A stretch of 64,000 nucleotides of DNA from Echiichthys vipera (GCA_963691815.1 OY829662.1:6560460-6624459); one strand, 5' to 3'. Shown: positions 10,401-24,429, numbered from the stretch's first letter. Made by a program: numbers and translations. Notes: a model not told the origin generated them from the sequence alone.

Positions 10401-13400
10401 GTCAACAACACTCCTAATATTCTGTTTAAAAGTATTATTAGAGATAATGGTAACCTGGCATTGACCGACTTATTCGCAAACGCGTATTAGCCTGGAACCC
10501 CCTGCAGACCAAAACGCTCCAAAAGACCTACAGCCAATCGCACAACAAAATGAGCGACACATGCAAGTTGAGGCAATGCTTGGCCCGCTTTGAAGCAGGA
10601 AAGAAACCGCAGCCAGGTCTCAAACTTGTGAACAAAAATTGGTTTTAGAAAATATTTGGAGGCGAGAAATAGGCAACACAGTAACAGAATCTTGATTTAT
10701 ATGCCATTGGCGCGGCCTAGTTTGAAAGTTTGATGTGAGTTTCATGAGCCTGGTAAATTGCACTGGATTGAGAACGCCAGTTATGTGCAGCAACTACGTT
10801 CGCTAACTACGTTTTAGCATGGCCCTCCTCTGTCAGTCAGCGTCTCTAACCTGCCCCACATGAGACTGACGGTTGTGACTGGTTCGCACAGAGCCAGGTC
10901 GGCTGGAAATCTGTGTTAACGTGAAGCGCAGTCAGATGTAGCCGCCAGAGAAAATGAAACGTGAGCTTGGCAGACTGGCCTGGTTTCTAGAGGCTAGAGA
11001 TATGACGGATTTTTAAGAAGCTGTAAATGAAGTGGGAATATCATTTAAAGTGAAATATATTTGATTTCCAAAGAAACACTTAATGGCGACAGTGTGCAGG
11101 TTTTCAACTTTCTTCTTTTGAAATGTTTTCATTTTAATTTGGTGATTTCAATCGTGTCGTTATTCTGATTTGTTTAGCTATAAAAATATAGACTAATAAC
11201 ACTTGATCTTGACTTAGCAGGGAGATAGAAGAAGATAGACGTGACATGAAAAAGCTAAATGCAATGCTTGGATGCGTTTTCTGACAAAAATGGATAACCT
11301 ACGACAAACAGAGCATGCAGAATTGCTCAGAGATGTGAATAGCAAATTACCTGGCCACTCCACCATAGTCGAGGCCCTCTTCTCCCCTAAACTTCACCAT
11401 CAGACGCTTCTTCAGGTCTTTGGGCCTCATCTTCATTATTTGCCTATATGACTCCTATACACACACACACAAACCATTGATACATAACCACAGACATGCA
11501 CATGTTACCACAGACAAAAGAATCAAATAGTGCACAACAACACAGCCCTTTAGATCAGTAGTGTTCTGTTAAACAGGTTATTAATATGCACAATCTGATC
11601 TTTCTCAGGAGAAGAGTACAAAAGCTCTTCTCCAGAGAAAGGTACTGAAAAAATAGGTTGTTGTGACAGGTGCATGAGTCAGGAGGTGTGTGGATGTGTC
11701 TGTATGAACGAAGGAGCTACACACTCTATCCACACTGCTTCCATAGCTCGACATTTGTACAAATGATTGAAGTGACTGCGTGCGTATGAGAAAGAAGGCG
11801 TCATTGTCTGCTTATGTGCCGCTCATAGGACAGATGTGTTGACACTTGCACCCACCTCAAAGATCTCCTCTCGGGACACCTCTATGCGACAGTGTCCAGC
11901 TTGAGGCTGCTGCAGGGACAGCTCATGACGGAGCAACTTCAACTTATGGACCAAGTCTCTCTCGTAGCGCGCTGCCACGTCTCCATCACCTCCTCCTCCG
12001 CCGCCGCCCACTCCTCCTCCTCCCCCTTCCTCCCCCCCCACTTCCATCTGGGGGGCTTGCGAGGATTCCTTCACTTGGGATTGCTGGGTGCTGGAGGTGG
12101 GAAGAAGTAAATGAGGAAGAGGAGGACAGGGAAGAGACAACATGACAGACAGTCAGATGAAGAGTTGACAGAAAGACTGGATTACACACTGTGCATCGCC
12201 CAGAGCGGTTAAATCTACCATGAGCCTACATTTCTGTAAATCATATGATACAGCGTTATTAAAAAAGCTGATGACTGTTAGTAGGTCATGTTCGCCACCA
12301 GTTTGAGTTTAGCATTACAGCCGTGAGAGATTAGATTAACGACTTAGCTTAGTCCTGCAACCACTTATTTGGTATGTCTGCCACCCAGGTGTTGATTTTG
12401 CCGTGAGGGATGCATGAGTGTATTCTGAGTGTGCGTTCATGCGTGTACCTGATTATGGTGTGTAGGCGCGGGTCTGTGAACTGTGTTGTTCGGTTGTTGT
12501 GGTCCACGAAGTAGATCCGGCCCGACACGGTGCTTCGGACCTCCCAGCCCACTGGCAAGGGCCCAAGCTCCTCACAGCTCACGCTGGCCAGGTCCCTGCG
12601 CCAGTAACAAGTAACCAGACTGAGACTTCAGCCAGCAGCAGAAATTACTGCACCAATTCAATTCGGCGACACTACAAACCCTCAGTCTATAACAATTCTG
12701 ACCCTACATACTGTACGTTCTTAACCCCTCATACTGATCTAAACCCAGGCGCCAAGTTAATAACCTGAGATTTTCTCTTAATCTGTTGGTGTAATTAGCG
12801 CAGGAGAAAATAACGTGACCACGGAAACCACAAGAACATATCAGGGAACAGCATGTAGTGTTTTGCTAACAAGTGGGGGCCTATTTTCATATATTTCTAC
12901 ATACATATATCAAATTCAGATGTAACATTTCCCAGTAATTAAAATAGAATAATCCTTTAAATAACATCGCATTAAAAAGAAGCCATATATTTGCTGTATA
13001 ATCCGCAATATATTGTAATGATTTGTACTGTTTTTTTCCCACTCTAATATTCTTTTCCATTTGTTCTTTCTCCTCTGCTGCTGCTGCTGCTGCAGCAATG
13101 ACCTAGATTGTCAATGGGGTTATTCAAGATTCATCTAATGTTATGCTTGGACTAGCCATGAGTGAAGTGGGGTGTAATTATACCGTGGTATCCGAGGGTC
13201 GTGCCAGGTGCTGACACCCGTCTGTGTATGAAGGAAGTACACCTGGCCCTGCACTGTTGTTCGTTGCTCTGTTTTTAAAAAGAAGAAGAAAAGGTGTTAC
13301 ACAACTTTATAAATCGGAAATCAGGATTTAAAGATTGGTTTAACATCAAGAGAAATGTTTGACTGACCGTATCCCTCTGGTAGATCAGGCGGCTGGTGCC

Positions 13401-16400
13401 CATGAGGTCTGTTCTGAGGCGTGTGACCATGGCCTCTTGAGTCCTGCCCTCTGATTCGCTGCGTCTGAAGACGGCCCTCCTGACCAGGTGAGTCGAGCCG
13501 ACAGTTCCCGCCCCCCGCTGCACCAGTGGGGTCCGAGTAGGGCAGAGGCTCTTCACTGAAGCATCCCTCGAACACAGGCCTACACACACAGCCACACGCA
13601 CACGCACACGCCATATTCTCTGTTTTACTGAAGCACACGATTGTTTTGAACTCAGAGCAACAGAGATTGAAAGAGTATCAAACAAATGATGACTATGACT
13701 AAAGTGAAGAGCCTAGGTATTGACTAAAGAGATATTTGACAAAGTATTTGATCTATTACTGAGGGCACTTTTTTTCTTCACTGCTTGAAAAGCAAATATC
13801 ACCTACAGCTTCATTGAGAAAAGCACTGTGACACTACGGATGACGAAAACAAGATGATGGCTTTTCATTATCTTTCTCTAAATGTTACAATTTAGAACAT
13901 ACAGAATCTAATTTGCTGCCACACTCACCCATCATTTTCTAAAAGTCCTCTGCAGTCCACTACAGGGCCTCCGCTGCCGATGCGATCCCGTGTCTGTAAG
14001 CTCACTGGAAACAAGCAGGTGGTAAAGGTCAGAGAGATGATAGTGTGACAGAGCGGGAGAGCAGATATATATGCACATAGTGAAACAAGTGCCACAGGGA
14101 GAGAGGCGAGGGGGTCATTTATATAGATAACGTATCCGCGTGTCCACCCTTACCTACTATCTGCCCCCGCACTGCATCACTGTCCGAGGGGTTCAGCTTA
14201 CATAGATCTAGACGCTGGTCTGGAAGAAGATTATAAAGGAAACGTAAATCAAAAGCTGTCCTTGTTTAATTAGCATCTGTGATTTGCATTTAAAATCAGA
14301 GGGCCAAAAAAGTCCAACTTACATCCTGTGTCTTTTAGCCTGCTGATGGCATTAGAAAGCAGTCGTATACATCCCAGGAAGCCCGCCCCCTGTCGTTTAT
14401 GGATCTTTTTGTGGTTCCATATACTGATGGTGATGGAGTCTGTCTTTCCAATGTAGCTGAAAAACAGACGTAAGGTTTTCAAGTTTCTACTCCATGTTTG
14501 GCATCAGTGTGAGCAATCTGAATGACTTGAGAGAGAAAAATCTAAAGCTTTTATCACCCAACCATTAGATGAATAGAAGAAACTTGTAGGAAATACCATA
14601 TAAGCTCAAATATAAAGTGTCCCATATTGTAAGACAAGCACTCATTTTTACAACACCTGTTTTTTATTTTTAAAAACAACCGTAAGATAAAAGGAAACAA
14701 TATTTTAATTATGTTGTTACATTTAATAAAAGCAAAAACAATGAAACTAGTAAGAACCCATTAAAAAAAGTGATGCTGTGTATTAGTTGTGAGTGTGGTG
14801 AGGGACACTCACAGGTCGTAGTGCTGATTCCATTTGGGGTCCAGTGTGCTCTTGACTGTGTCTGTAGAGTGGCATTGACCTGATCCGTCCACCACAACCT
14901 TGGCAAATGGATCTGGCAGGCCTGCACGCACACAGCGCAAATTAATTGTTTGCATCCACCACATTGAATTACAAAGAAGATAACATCTACGTATTAGAAA
15001 TATCTCAGTTGGCTGTCTAAAGTACTGCAGATAACATATCGATAAAACAAAGCTAAGCTTCCTGCTGCTGTAGACAGTTAGCAGATTTGTCTTATCTGTA
15101 CATTTTCTGAAACTGGCCTGCTATTTGAAAAGCTCTAACCCAATAACATCATAGTCTATTTGGTTGTTGGTAGTGTGTAATGTATTCATAGCATGGTTAA
15201 ACTGCTGGAAATGCATATGATCATGTAAATGAGCGTCTGACACCAGAGCCAGTTGGTTTACAGTGTTGGTATTGATGGCACACACAAACCCTTATTGAAA
15301 CACATCGTCTCATCATGTATGCCAATCGTCCTAATGTAAGATTCATGCACATGAAAATGAGCACAATATAGGTACTTACGAAAGAAGTCTTTCTTTGCGA
15401 GGTTCTTGGCACATAATACTGCAAAAGATAAAAATCATTATGAACAAAATACCACACACACACATATGTAAATGATCTCTCTTGTGTGTAGGCTGGTATA
15501 AATGTATGCTGCTGCAGATAAAAACTGTGTGGAGGAAGAATGCTGGTTAGGATAATATATGAATGCCAGAGGATGGTAATGAGCAGGAAAATGTACGTGA
15601 CGTGCAGACAAAGAATGAGCAGTAAAAGTATAGGCTAGTGTCAGGCTCAGTGCACACACAAGCTCACTGACACACATCCACAGGCCGCCCACAGCGAGTG
15701 GCAGGATGCCTTCTCTGCCACATCATCTTTGTGGATCCAGCAAGCAAAGCTCATACTGACCCAGGTCCCAGACTTAGAGTTTGTAAGTGTGTGCTAAGTA
15801 TTTAGTTTATTATGTGTGTGTGTGGGGGTGTGTGCAATTCTTTATTATTTGTTTGCCAGACAGCCTGTGTGGTGCGAGAGCTGGCATACGTCATTCTAGG
15901 TCAGCTCAGGGAGCACTGCTGTAAACCTAAAAAAAACACAGCTGCACCACAATAAAGTCATTCGTAGAGAGTCAATCGTGTCCAGTCTGTCCCAAGTACA
16001 GGTCTCTTGATTACAGGGCAATCTGGGTATTGAACAAAAACAAGCCGCATGTTTTTTTCAAGGATGATGTAATGTGTTCAAAAAGCGACTGCAAGGTAAG
16101 GTGTAATTCACCTGAACACTACACTAATTACACTGCATGTCTAAATGTTCAGCTTTAAAGCATTTAAGCCCAGATACATGTGGTCAAAGAATGTACGTAA
16201 ACATGTACATGAAATGTTTTTAGCTCTTGGAGCAGGTAAGAAACTAAATATTTCTTAAGGATGTTGTGATTTCTTGCTCAACATCTCAAACCGACGCCAG
16301 CAGGTCACATTGAAAGACCAATTTAAACCACTTTGTCCATGGTTTGTTCTTTAACACAACATGTTTTCAATTTGTCCTTTTCCATATAAGACACTGGAGG

Positions 16401-19400
16401 CTGGAAATCATAAAATATAATAACGATACAAACTTTAGTTTTGGTCTTTGTAAGTCGTGTAGCAATGGTAGCGCCTCCAGCTGTTGTTGCCAATGGAGAA
16501 GTAGCCAGACCTCTTGTGGCTACAACCCATTAGGAGCTTTGGTGACCTCTGGATAAAACGTTATTCCAGAAGTCACAGGATGATTGTTGAATGTCAGTGT
16601 CCTGAGTCTACAAACAACACCGTTGCTGGTTCTGTGGAATTGTTTAGTTGTCAATGTTTAATACAGCACATTAAAAAAAAAAGCTTCATTATAATGTCTT
16701 GTCGTCTTTGGCGGGCGGATTATTCATCCACCATAGCTGACCAAGTTATACGAGGTCCTCTGGAGCATCACCGCAACACTTGTATTACACATGAGTACAG
16801 GTGTTATATAACCATTTGGACTCCTATCTTACAGCATTTAACTAAAGCAGGAAGAAGTTCCCGGTCATTTTTGTCCCGTGACTACTCTTTTCAGGAATTC
16901 CAGCGTTCTTTCAGGCCGGTGTTGTTTCCATAGCTGTCTAAAGACCTGCAAAGATTAGGCAAATTAGTCCGCTGCCTGAAAAAGCAACATGACATGGGAC
17001 AATGGCTGCTGGTGCTCACAGGGGTAAACACACTACGCAGCCTGTAGTTTAGTGTGCCCGCCCGTTTAATCTAAAAACATATACACATACATACATACAG
17101 TATATATATATAATAATGAAATAAAACTAGTTTTTGTAACTGTGACGACATGTAATGCTGCACGTTGGATGTAATGAATGAAGGGCAGAGGAGGAAAATT
17201 AAACTAAGAGCGTTTGTCTCCACAGAATGTTTGGTCTCTTTCAGACCCTGCATTAGCATCTGATTCGCATCCTGAGTGATCTGACCACAAATGGACTGCT
17301 CCATCCACACCCAGGACGACGATCTGAGACCTGCCAGCGTGCTCTGATTACCCGCTCTTATTATCGGCTCTCTGGAGCTCTGTGCACAATTCAGCATCGG
17401 TTATTAACTTTATGTCTGATACCTAGTAACCAATGCTACTTTTTTTATTGCGCCAAGCTAAATGACTTTGTAACCATTGTTCTTCTTACTGAAACACACC
17501 GTAACATTCATTGAAACTAAGGATGCTAATTTTAATCGATTTTTTTCTGACCGGTAGCCAGTCCTTGTTAACCGTTAACTGTGCATGTGTCATGGAGCTT
17601 ATTTAAGATTTTGTAAAGTCAGGATGCTTTTCTTCTTTAGTTAGGATACACTGACTGAGGAACACTTCATCTGTAAATTAGGTTACCATACTGTTAAGAT
17701 AGGATCTGCAAGTTAAGTATTTTCTGTAATGCAGCCCCCGGTCGCTGCGGTCGAAATGCAGATCCTCAAAAGGTCCCTAGTCTCTGGGAAAGTTCCTGCG
17801 GTCGAAAATGGGCCTTATGATAAATAACTGTGTTGGCTGGCCAGAAACAAGTCAGAGAACGCGACAGAATGATTTTAAGAAATACCTTTGGCCACATTTC
17901 TCTGCTGTTCTCTTTCAAGATAAAATAAATGGGAGCCCATGTGAGGTGGAATGTGTAACTATATCATTCCACTTATCTTGCTCCAGCTAGAGGGGGGAGA
18001 GGAGCGTCATCCCTTACACCAGGGGTGTCCAATCCTGACTCTAAAGATTATCAAAGCTGTGACGAGCTTCAGATGCTTGATAACGAACAGAGCATTAAGA
18101 CTCAGGTGTGTTAGAGCAGGGAGAAACCTAAAACATGCAGGGCAGTGGCCCTCCAGGAACAGGATTGGACACCCCTGCCCTACACTGCTTTAAATTTCTG
18201 GAAGCTCTGTTTCCTTCTGTGCACGTCTACCAGAGATTTATAATGGGTTTCATGCATTACAATCAGAGCTGACAAATCTACTTGACTAATCAGTTCTTCT
18301 ATTTTGAGGATGAATTGGTAATTTGGTTATCTTTTAAGCCAAAACATTTGCTTTTGATTAAGACTTAGTGACAATAACCCTCAATACAATCCATGGTGAT
18401 TGATGGTACTGTCTTAGCTCAGACAAACAAAGGATACGTGAACTGTTATCATAGCTTTGAGGTGCAGTAGAAAAACTGTCATGATCTGGTTTGGCCCAGA
18501 CAGACATCTAGGAAGTTAGTCAGGCAGCCTTTGGTTTAGGATGTGGTGGCTGTGTGGTGGCGCAGATGTGTCTGGTGCAGTGTGGTTTATTTCCTGTGAT
18601 TAACTCGTGGAGAATGGCTGCAGGATATCCTTCCCTCTTCCTCCTCGTCCTCTTCCATTCCTCTTCCTGACTCACACATTCCACACTGAGATCTCATCTT
18701 CTCTACTCAGACACAATGAAAGAAACACAGCAGGAGTGGGAGAGAATCAAGTTTCTAATTTGCCCCGGCTTCCTCTTTCAGACAAGCAATAGAGGGAGAC
18801 TTTCTCAGTCACTGTCACTGCTTTGCTAACCGCCTCTCTCGTCCTCCAATCTCTTGCCAGAGACAAGGGACACCCCTAATGTCACCCCTATTTCTCTTTT
18901 TCCGCCTCTTGACCAGCTCTTCTGTGGCACTGAATGTGTGACAGGCCCTTTTCTCAGTGTCTAAGGAAATTCCTCATCCTACCAAGGTCATGGCTGGTAA
19001 AGACACACACAGCTACAGCTCAGCTGGTTCTAAATTTCCCCACTGCCGGTTTCTTTTTTGCCATTTATGTCCGCTCTTTTTAAAAAAAAAACAAAAAAAA
19101 AAACCTGAGAGCTGGAGAGAGCCAGTGGGGGAAGAATGCAATTCATTCAATCTTGAGGGAACAAGCACAAACAGTTCAAGAGAGAGGATGAAAAAAAGGG
19201 AGCTACCTCAGTACCACACTAGCAACTCCTCCAGGAATTTAAAGCCACAACATATTTGAGGGCAATCAACCATCTCCCACAAAAAAATATTTTCAATTTA
19301 GCTTGCACCCTAAAGAGATATTGTGCTGATTTAAATCCAAACGTGTCATGGCAATGTGTGCAATGTGTTCAGATGAATGGTGTTTGGGTTTCTCTCCATG

Positions 19401-22400
19401 GCGGAAGCACCGGACGTCCATTGAAATCCGCTGAATAACTGAAAGGATGCATTTCAAATGATCCGGCATACTTCTGCGGATCTCAGATGCTCCATCTGAA
19501 CACACTGCCTACATTGTTGTGACACAGAACTGGATTTAAATGGATAAAGTATCCCTTTAAGCACAGAGGGCACTTTTTCTCCCCCCTGGTATGACAGGAG
19601 ACATAAAATTGTAGCTTAGAAGCTTTTTAAATCGAAGATAATGGTTGAGTTCGTTTGAAACAGGTGACCAAAAGACCAAAAAATGTGAATAGTAAGATCC
19701 TTCTGACTAGACAATTGCTTAGTGATGTGTCATGCACTCACAGGTTTACACATGAACTAGAGTGACCCATATGAGAATACAATGGTGTCACTTCCTGTGT
19801 AATCTTCTCTCAGTTCCAAAGAGAGGGAGCAAATATCTCAAATACTTAATAATATGCCCTGCAAAGGCACACGCAGGATGACAACTGGGTTCTCCGTGCT
19901 CACTGCGACACAAATACAAAAAGTAGGTTTAACATTAACTCAATTTAGTAAATAACCAATATTAAAACATGTCTCGTACTGTATATTTCCATCTGTGTGC
20001 TTGTTTGAGTAATGGTGTCTCTCCATTCTCAAGTTCTAATTTACTTTGTGTGCTTTTGTGAGTGTAATCAGTGTATGTGTGTGTTTCTGCACAAGCTGGC
20101 GGCTCAGTAAGTGAGAGGATTAGGAGTGCTTATGCTGCTTCCTAAGTAAGCATGATTCCCCCTTTCCTCTGTCTCTCTCTCTCTCTCTCTCTTTTACACT
20201 TGAGCTGATTTTTGTGTCCTTTTATTTCTATTGCTCTTTTTTTCCTCAGTTATTTCTCATTCTCCCACTTCTCTGCCCTCTTTTCGGCTCTCCCCCTCCC
20301 TTTCCTTGTGATTATCCCAATTCACCCACTGTCCTGACGCTGCCCCGTGTGGTGCTCGAGCAAATCGGTGCTCAATCCGACTACCTGGCAACAAAACCCG
20401 AGCAGCACGTGTTGCCACCATGAGCAAATTACCATTATCCTGCTGAATCACTGAATCTTTCATTCGTTAGATTGCTTTTTTTCACAATAAAGCTCATTCA
20501 TTCCCAAACAAAAACACCCATTTTTTTCCTAAAATTTGACCCATTTAGCTGTTTCCTGAATTTTGCATTGCACTGACTCTGTCCTGCATTCAAACCTGCC
20601 CAGCACTGAAGATTCTCAAGCAACACAGCCTAGATTGGGCAGGGTGTTGTTTGAAATAGTTCATGTTGTGCAAGTGCCAGTTGGCTAATACTAAAGCACA
20701 TCCAATAATAAAACTAAATAAAAAGTAATAAAATTATTATAAAACGAGCAACACTATCAAATAGACAAAACAATATAAACAAACAATATTTCCATTAAGT
20801 ATCTGGCGCCCACTTCCAAACTTGACAGTAGCCCCTTTTACACAGTATTGTCGTTGCGGGGCTATTGCGCCTTTATCCCACCACTTAATCTGTGTGAAAG
20901 GTACGGAGTTGGAATGGGGGGCCAGATCTGTTGCACCACTGAGCCGGCAGTGGAGGAAGTCACAGAGCTGTACCAGTGCCTAACCAACATCTGTGTGAAT
21001 GGGAAAGCCAGCAAGACAGAACGACACAGTAGTCGACCCACAGGCTGGTCAAAAAGTGACAAAGCAGCATGCAGAGTAACCTAAATTATTAATAACTTAC
21101 AGAGACACTGCATGCAAAAATCCACCATCTCTTCCCCACTCTCTCTTCTCTCCCTGTCTCAAATACACACAAGTGTGCGGGTGCGGATGGCGGTTGATTA
21201 AAGGTGCGGATCGGGTCACATGCAAGACGCTGACCCCTCTTTTGCTTAAGGAATGGCAGCGTTCTGTGTGAAATCACACCTGGGGTGCGTCGCTTGGCAC
21301 TGTGTGAATGAACAAAAAGCCGGCGTTGTTGAATCTGTTTGAAAGGGGCTAGTGTTCGATACCAAAGTATTTAGGTTCAATAAATACACAGTCCTAAACC
21401 AGACGGGAAAAGCTTTTTTTTAGCAAATGTTGCTCTATGAAGTCAAATACTGTCCATTCGCATCTCATTCAATCATTAAAACCTATAGATAATGTGACAC
21501 TTTACATACTGAGATGGCTTTGTCTTCAACTTTAGCATACCCACAAAATCACCTCTCTTAGGTAAAGCATGTCCATATGAACCAAACAGTCTCTGAAATC
21601 TGAACCAGTGTCAAACTTGTCTGGTCTTTGTCTGCGTCTGTGCCACAGACACACAGGCCTTTCTGATGTAGGCCAAATTACCCCTCTCTCTCGCTCTCTC
21701 TCTCTCTCTGACAGACTAAACACAGCGCTGGCCAGCCGGGCAGCATTGCACTCCCATTGGCTCATCACACATTCCTCACCCAATTAGAATTCCACTCATA
21801 CCTGTGGGGGCGGGGCACAGTCAGGGGCAATAACCTCTGTTTTCATCCAAGTTGAAATAATGAATGCTGGTTACGCACATACAAACACACCCCCTCCACA
21901 GTCTACAACATCCATACACACTTTCACTACTTTGTTTCACCTTGACACCTCTGAAACACAACTGTCTAATAATATACTGCCTTTCACTTGAAACATGTCT
22001 TGTGTGGTGTTATTTTACCAGATTACTCACATTGGAAATATGTTAGTAATGAACTTATAATTATACTGATTTAACTATTACTGTACTTCCTATAACTACT
22101 AGGGCTGTAGCTAAGGATTACTTTTTAATCTATAATTATTTTCTATGGCAATTGATGAAGTGTTTGCTCTAAAATGTCATCAGATAGTGAATCACACATT
22201 CCCAGAGCCCATCTTGATGTCTTCAAATGTGTTGTTTTGTCTGAGAAACAGTCCAAAACCCCAATAAAAAACATGTTTACTATCATAGAAGATTATGATA
22301 TCCATATTATGTATGTATGTATTACATGCACCTTTTTTACTTCTTGACTGGCTTGCACTGGACCAGGAACTGTTGCTCTTTCGAGACACTGTATTATGTG

Positions 22401-23682
22401 ATACTGACCAGTACAGATAAACAGGACTTAAAACTGAAATGAACACGGAAGATGTCTGTCACATCTGTGAGTCTATATTTTGTCAAAAATGATGCCTGCT
22501 CTGCTCTCTTGACGTCCAGTTTAAAAAAAAAGAGGCTGAAAATAAACAGACAACATGCGGCACTTCCTCAGCATAAGAAAGCGTTTTTACTCCCAAAAAA
22601 CAACACCCATGCAATCATACACTAGATGTGCCCTTCTATGTGCCTCTACCACCCACGAGAAGAAATATTTAGTCTGCCAGCAACGCACATTTTGGTGTGC
22701 ATTTGCTCAACTTTGAATCACAAGGAGGACAAGGCGTCTGCCCAGCGGCACAGAGGGGTCATTTCCATTTGAATAGAGACCGCTGAGTGCCCAGTGGGGT
22801 TACATTAGCTACAGTAAAAACCATTGTTCCAGCTGTGTCCCTGTGTGTGAGAGAAAGAAAGAGAGAGAGAGAGACTCCTGCGTGCCCAACAGAGGAGAGC
22901 CTGACCCCAAAACGAACAAGAATATGCGAGTTGAGTGCAGGGTTGCCCAAAAAGAGCAAACGTGTCCAGCTTCTCTGGGTAAGGAGAAGTTCAACCAGTC
23001 AGACATTTGTCTTGCCACAGCTGACACACACAGCAGCGAAATGCCGATCAATACGCGTGGGTAATCTGGGCTAGCATGTCAAATCTACCGAGGGATTAAC
23101 CTCCAGAGAGGTTGTATTTCGACATTAGCCCTCGGCCCGGGTACAAGGCGATTGGTTCGCCCGGTCAACCCCTAAAAAGGGTGTAGCTAGTTAGCAAGCG
23201 TTAGCGGTCAACGGTAACTAACGTACAGTGTTACCATAAGCTAACGCTAGCAGGCTAGGAAACAAGTGTTGGCAATTGATAAAGTTTCTAAACGTGGATT
23301 TCAAGAGTCCGTGTTCCCAAGTGACCTGTAAGCAGCAGACTTGTCTCCGCTGTGAAACCACACATGATAGTGAACAGCCACTTCACTGTCCTCTCGTTAA
23401 TTTGGTTAGCATCTCAGCTAACAAAGCTAGCACTTATGCTGCTGTTTGCCACACAAAAACCGGATGTTTGGGCAAACAGCAGAGCCGAGAGCCCCGAAGA
23501 CACTCTGCGGTGTCTTGTTAGGTCTGCTAGTAGCAAACACTTTACAACAGCGATATGAAGGTGAGATATTCTGGCTCCGGTTAAAACGTGCACCGTAAGC
23601 GATTTTCTTTCGGTGTCGTTTTTTTACCTGTCAGTCGGATCTTGATGCTGGACCCGTTCCTCCGAGTCCCAGGATTCGACAT
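7475..23682 (-). CDS. smurf1: SMURF1 HECT-type E3 ubiquitin ligase, complete
   Basis: HECT E3 that ubiquitinates SMADs, RhoA and other targets in BMP/TGF-beta signalling and cell polarity. Exons in order: 23628-23682, 15380-15418, 14813-14921, 14323-14456, 14154-14219, 13929-14004, 13368-13579, 13184-13268, 12449-12595, 11856-12090, 11351-11454, 9912-10026, 9613-9791, 9319-9456, 9025-9145, 8648-8849, 7671-7746, 7475-7574. All phases agree and give 2193 nt, 730 aa (human short isoform 731). The start MSNPGTRRNGSSIKIRLT matches human exactly. Domains: C2 about 13-140; WW1 about 226-258; WW2 about 270-303 (GWEVRSTVSGRIYFVDHNN); HECT about 390-730. The catalytic Cys is residue 698 (KAHTCFNR), its codon split by the last intron. 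STVSGR in WW2 separates it from SMURF2. A Gly-rich insert (326-342) precedes the HECT domain. The human alternative exon after WW1 was not seen. Confidence 0.96.
8356..8485. repeat. Dispersed teleost repeat, copy A
   Basis: Sequence around aaaagttatcttaggacact and taggtatagaccacactcta recurs at 57722-57840 (taggtctagaccacactcta) in a different gene environment. It lies in the last-but-two smurf1 intron. Family is not known to me; it resembles a common fish interspersed repeat. Confidence 0.65.
10030..11345. other. smurf1 intron with possible old transposon
   Basis: Largest HECT-region intron. No coding exon is visible. The segment about 10470-11000 differs in style from flanking intron (G/C-richer, tagcctggaaccccctgcag near 10488 and a loosely complementary stretch ending near 10995), suggesting a degraded inverted-repeat element. 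I could not confirm its ends. Confidence 0.3.
18020..18177. mobile_element. Short hAT-type MITE with 8-bp duplication
   Basis: 158 bp bounded by near-perfect inverted termini: CAGGGGTGTCCAATCCTG at the left and CAGGATTGGACACCCCTG at the right. It is flanked by an 8-bp target duplication with one mismatch (CCTTACAC at 18012-18019, CCCTACAC at 18178-18185), the length expected for hAT transposons. It has no coding capacity and would need a transposase in trans. Confidence 0.85.
19311..19560. mobile_element. Inverted-repeat MITE, about 250 bp
   Basis: The left end (taaagagatattgtgctgat, then tttaaatcca) and the reverse complement of the right end (taaagggatactttatccat, then ttaaatccag) match for roughly 70 bp, including a shared gtgttcagatg block. 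No coding sequence. Target duplication not clear, so superfamily is unassigned. Confidence 0.7.
20829..21351. mobile_element. TA-flanked MITE, about 520 bp
   Basis: Left terminus TAGCCCCTTTTACACAG and right terminus CTGTTTGAAAGGGGCTA are inverted repeats. The outermost TA on each side could be a 2-bp target duplication, as for Tc1/mariner- or PIF-like elements. Internal sequence has no convincing ORF. Confidence 0.65.
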
Positions 23683-23901
23683 CACTCCGGGAAAAAACGA
23701 TAGCACAAACTTCCCGTCGGAGTCTCCTCAAAAACCACCGTTTCACCACTTAATGGGAACGCGAATAAGTTCAGTTTAAAAACATCCGGTTTGTTTTTGT
23801 TTTCTTCATGGGTAAAAATGTATTATTTCCTCGCAAAGTCCTCCGCTCTTTCGAAATCCAACAACACGGGAGAGCATTTTCGGGCAGGCTCAAGCACGTA
23901 C

Positions 23902-23909
23902 TGACGTCA
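23902..23909. promoter_or_regulatory. Consensus CRE in smurf1 promoter
   Basis: Palindromic TGACGTCA about 220 bp upstream of the smurf1 start codon, in a CpG-rich stretch (about 23.6-23.97 kb). This is the full CREB/ATF site. No TATA box is apparent, in keeping with a housekeeping-type CpG promoter. Confidence 0.55.
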
Positions 23910-24429
23910 TGTCCTTAACGGGTATTACGTTACGGGCTCGCGTCCGGGAAGCGTGGGCGTGCCCGTAAAGACATTGAAGCCTTCAGAGCTTCATTTTTGC
24001 TTTTATTGTAGGTGCTGTATTATAAATTATTAGGAACGAAAATTCCTCTTATTTTTAAGATATTTTTTGAGATTTTATGTCAACAATGTCTATTATATTT
24101 TCTATACTTGACAAACACAGATAATCATTCATATAGTTAAGTAATGAAGTAAGATACATCAATGTTTTCTGCTTTCTCCCAGTCTTCCAATACCTTCTTT
24201 AATACCACCAGCCCCTGGATATTTAGTCTTAAAACATAGTACTTAACTGCTCCATAATGATAATACGTCTAATATCATGTAGGCATCACCAGGACCAAAT
24301 CTGAACTAGCAAATAGTAGTGATGCTGTTGGCAAAGAAAATTTATTTTAAAACTCAGTTAATGTATTCAAGGTTTCAGGTTTGTGATAAAGAAGATCAAA
24401 GCAAGGCAACAACAAGACCATGTGGATGT

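Larger units (their letters stand above)
15419..23627. other. smurf1 first coding intron, 8.2 kb
   Basis: Separates the 18-codon first exon from the 39-nt second exon. No embedded gene found on either strand. It holds at least three small inverted-repeat elements (18020-18177, 19311-19560, 20829-21351), short CT and CA tracts, and a C/G-richer 3' end (about 22.9-23.6 kb) next to the promoter. Short ORFs here lack family resemblance. Confidence 0.7.

Noticed and set aside
16344..16933. ORFs in smurf1 intron 1 (70 and 139 aa)
   Set aside because: No recognisable domain or splice structure; amino-acid composition looks like random A/T-rich DNA.
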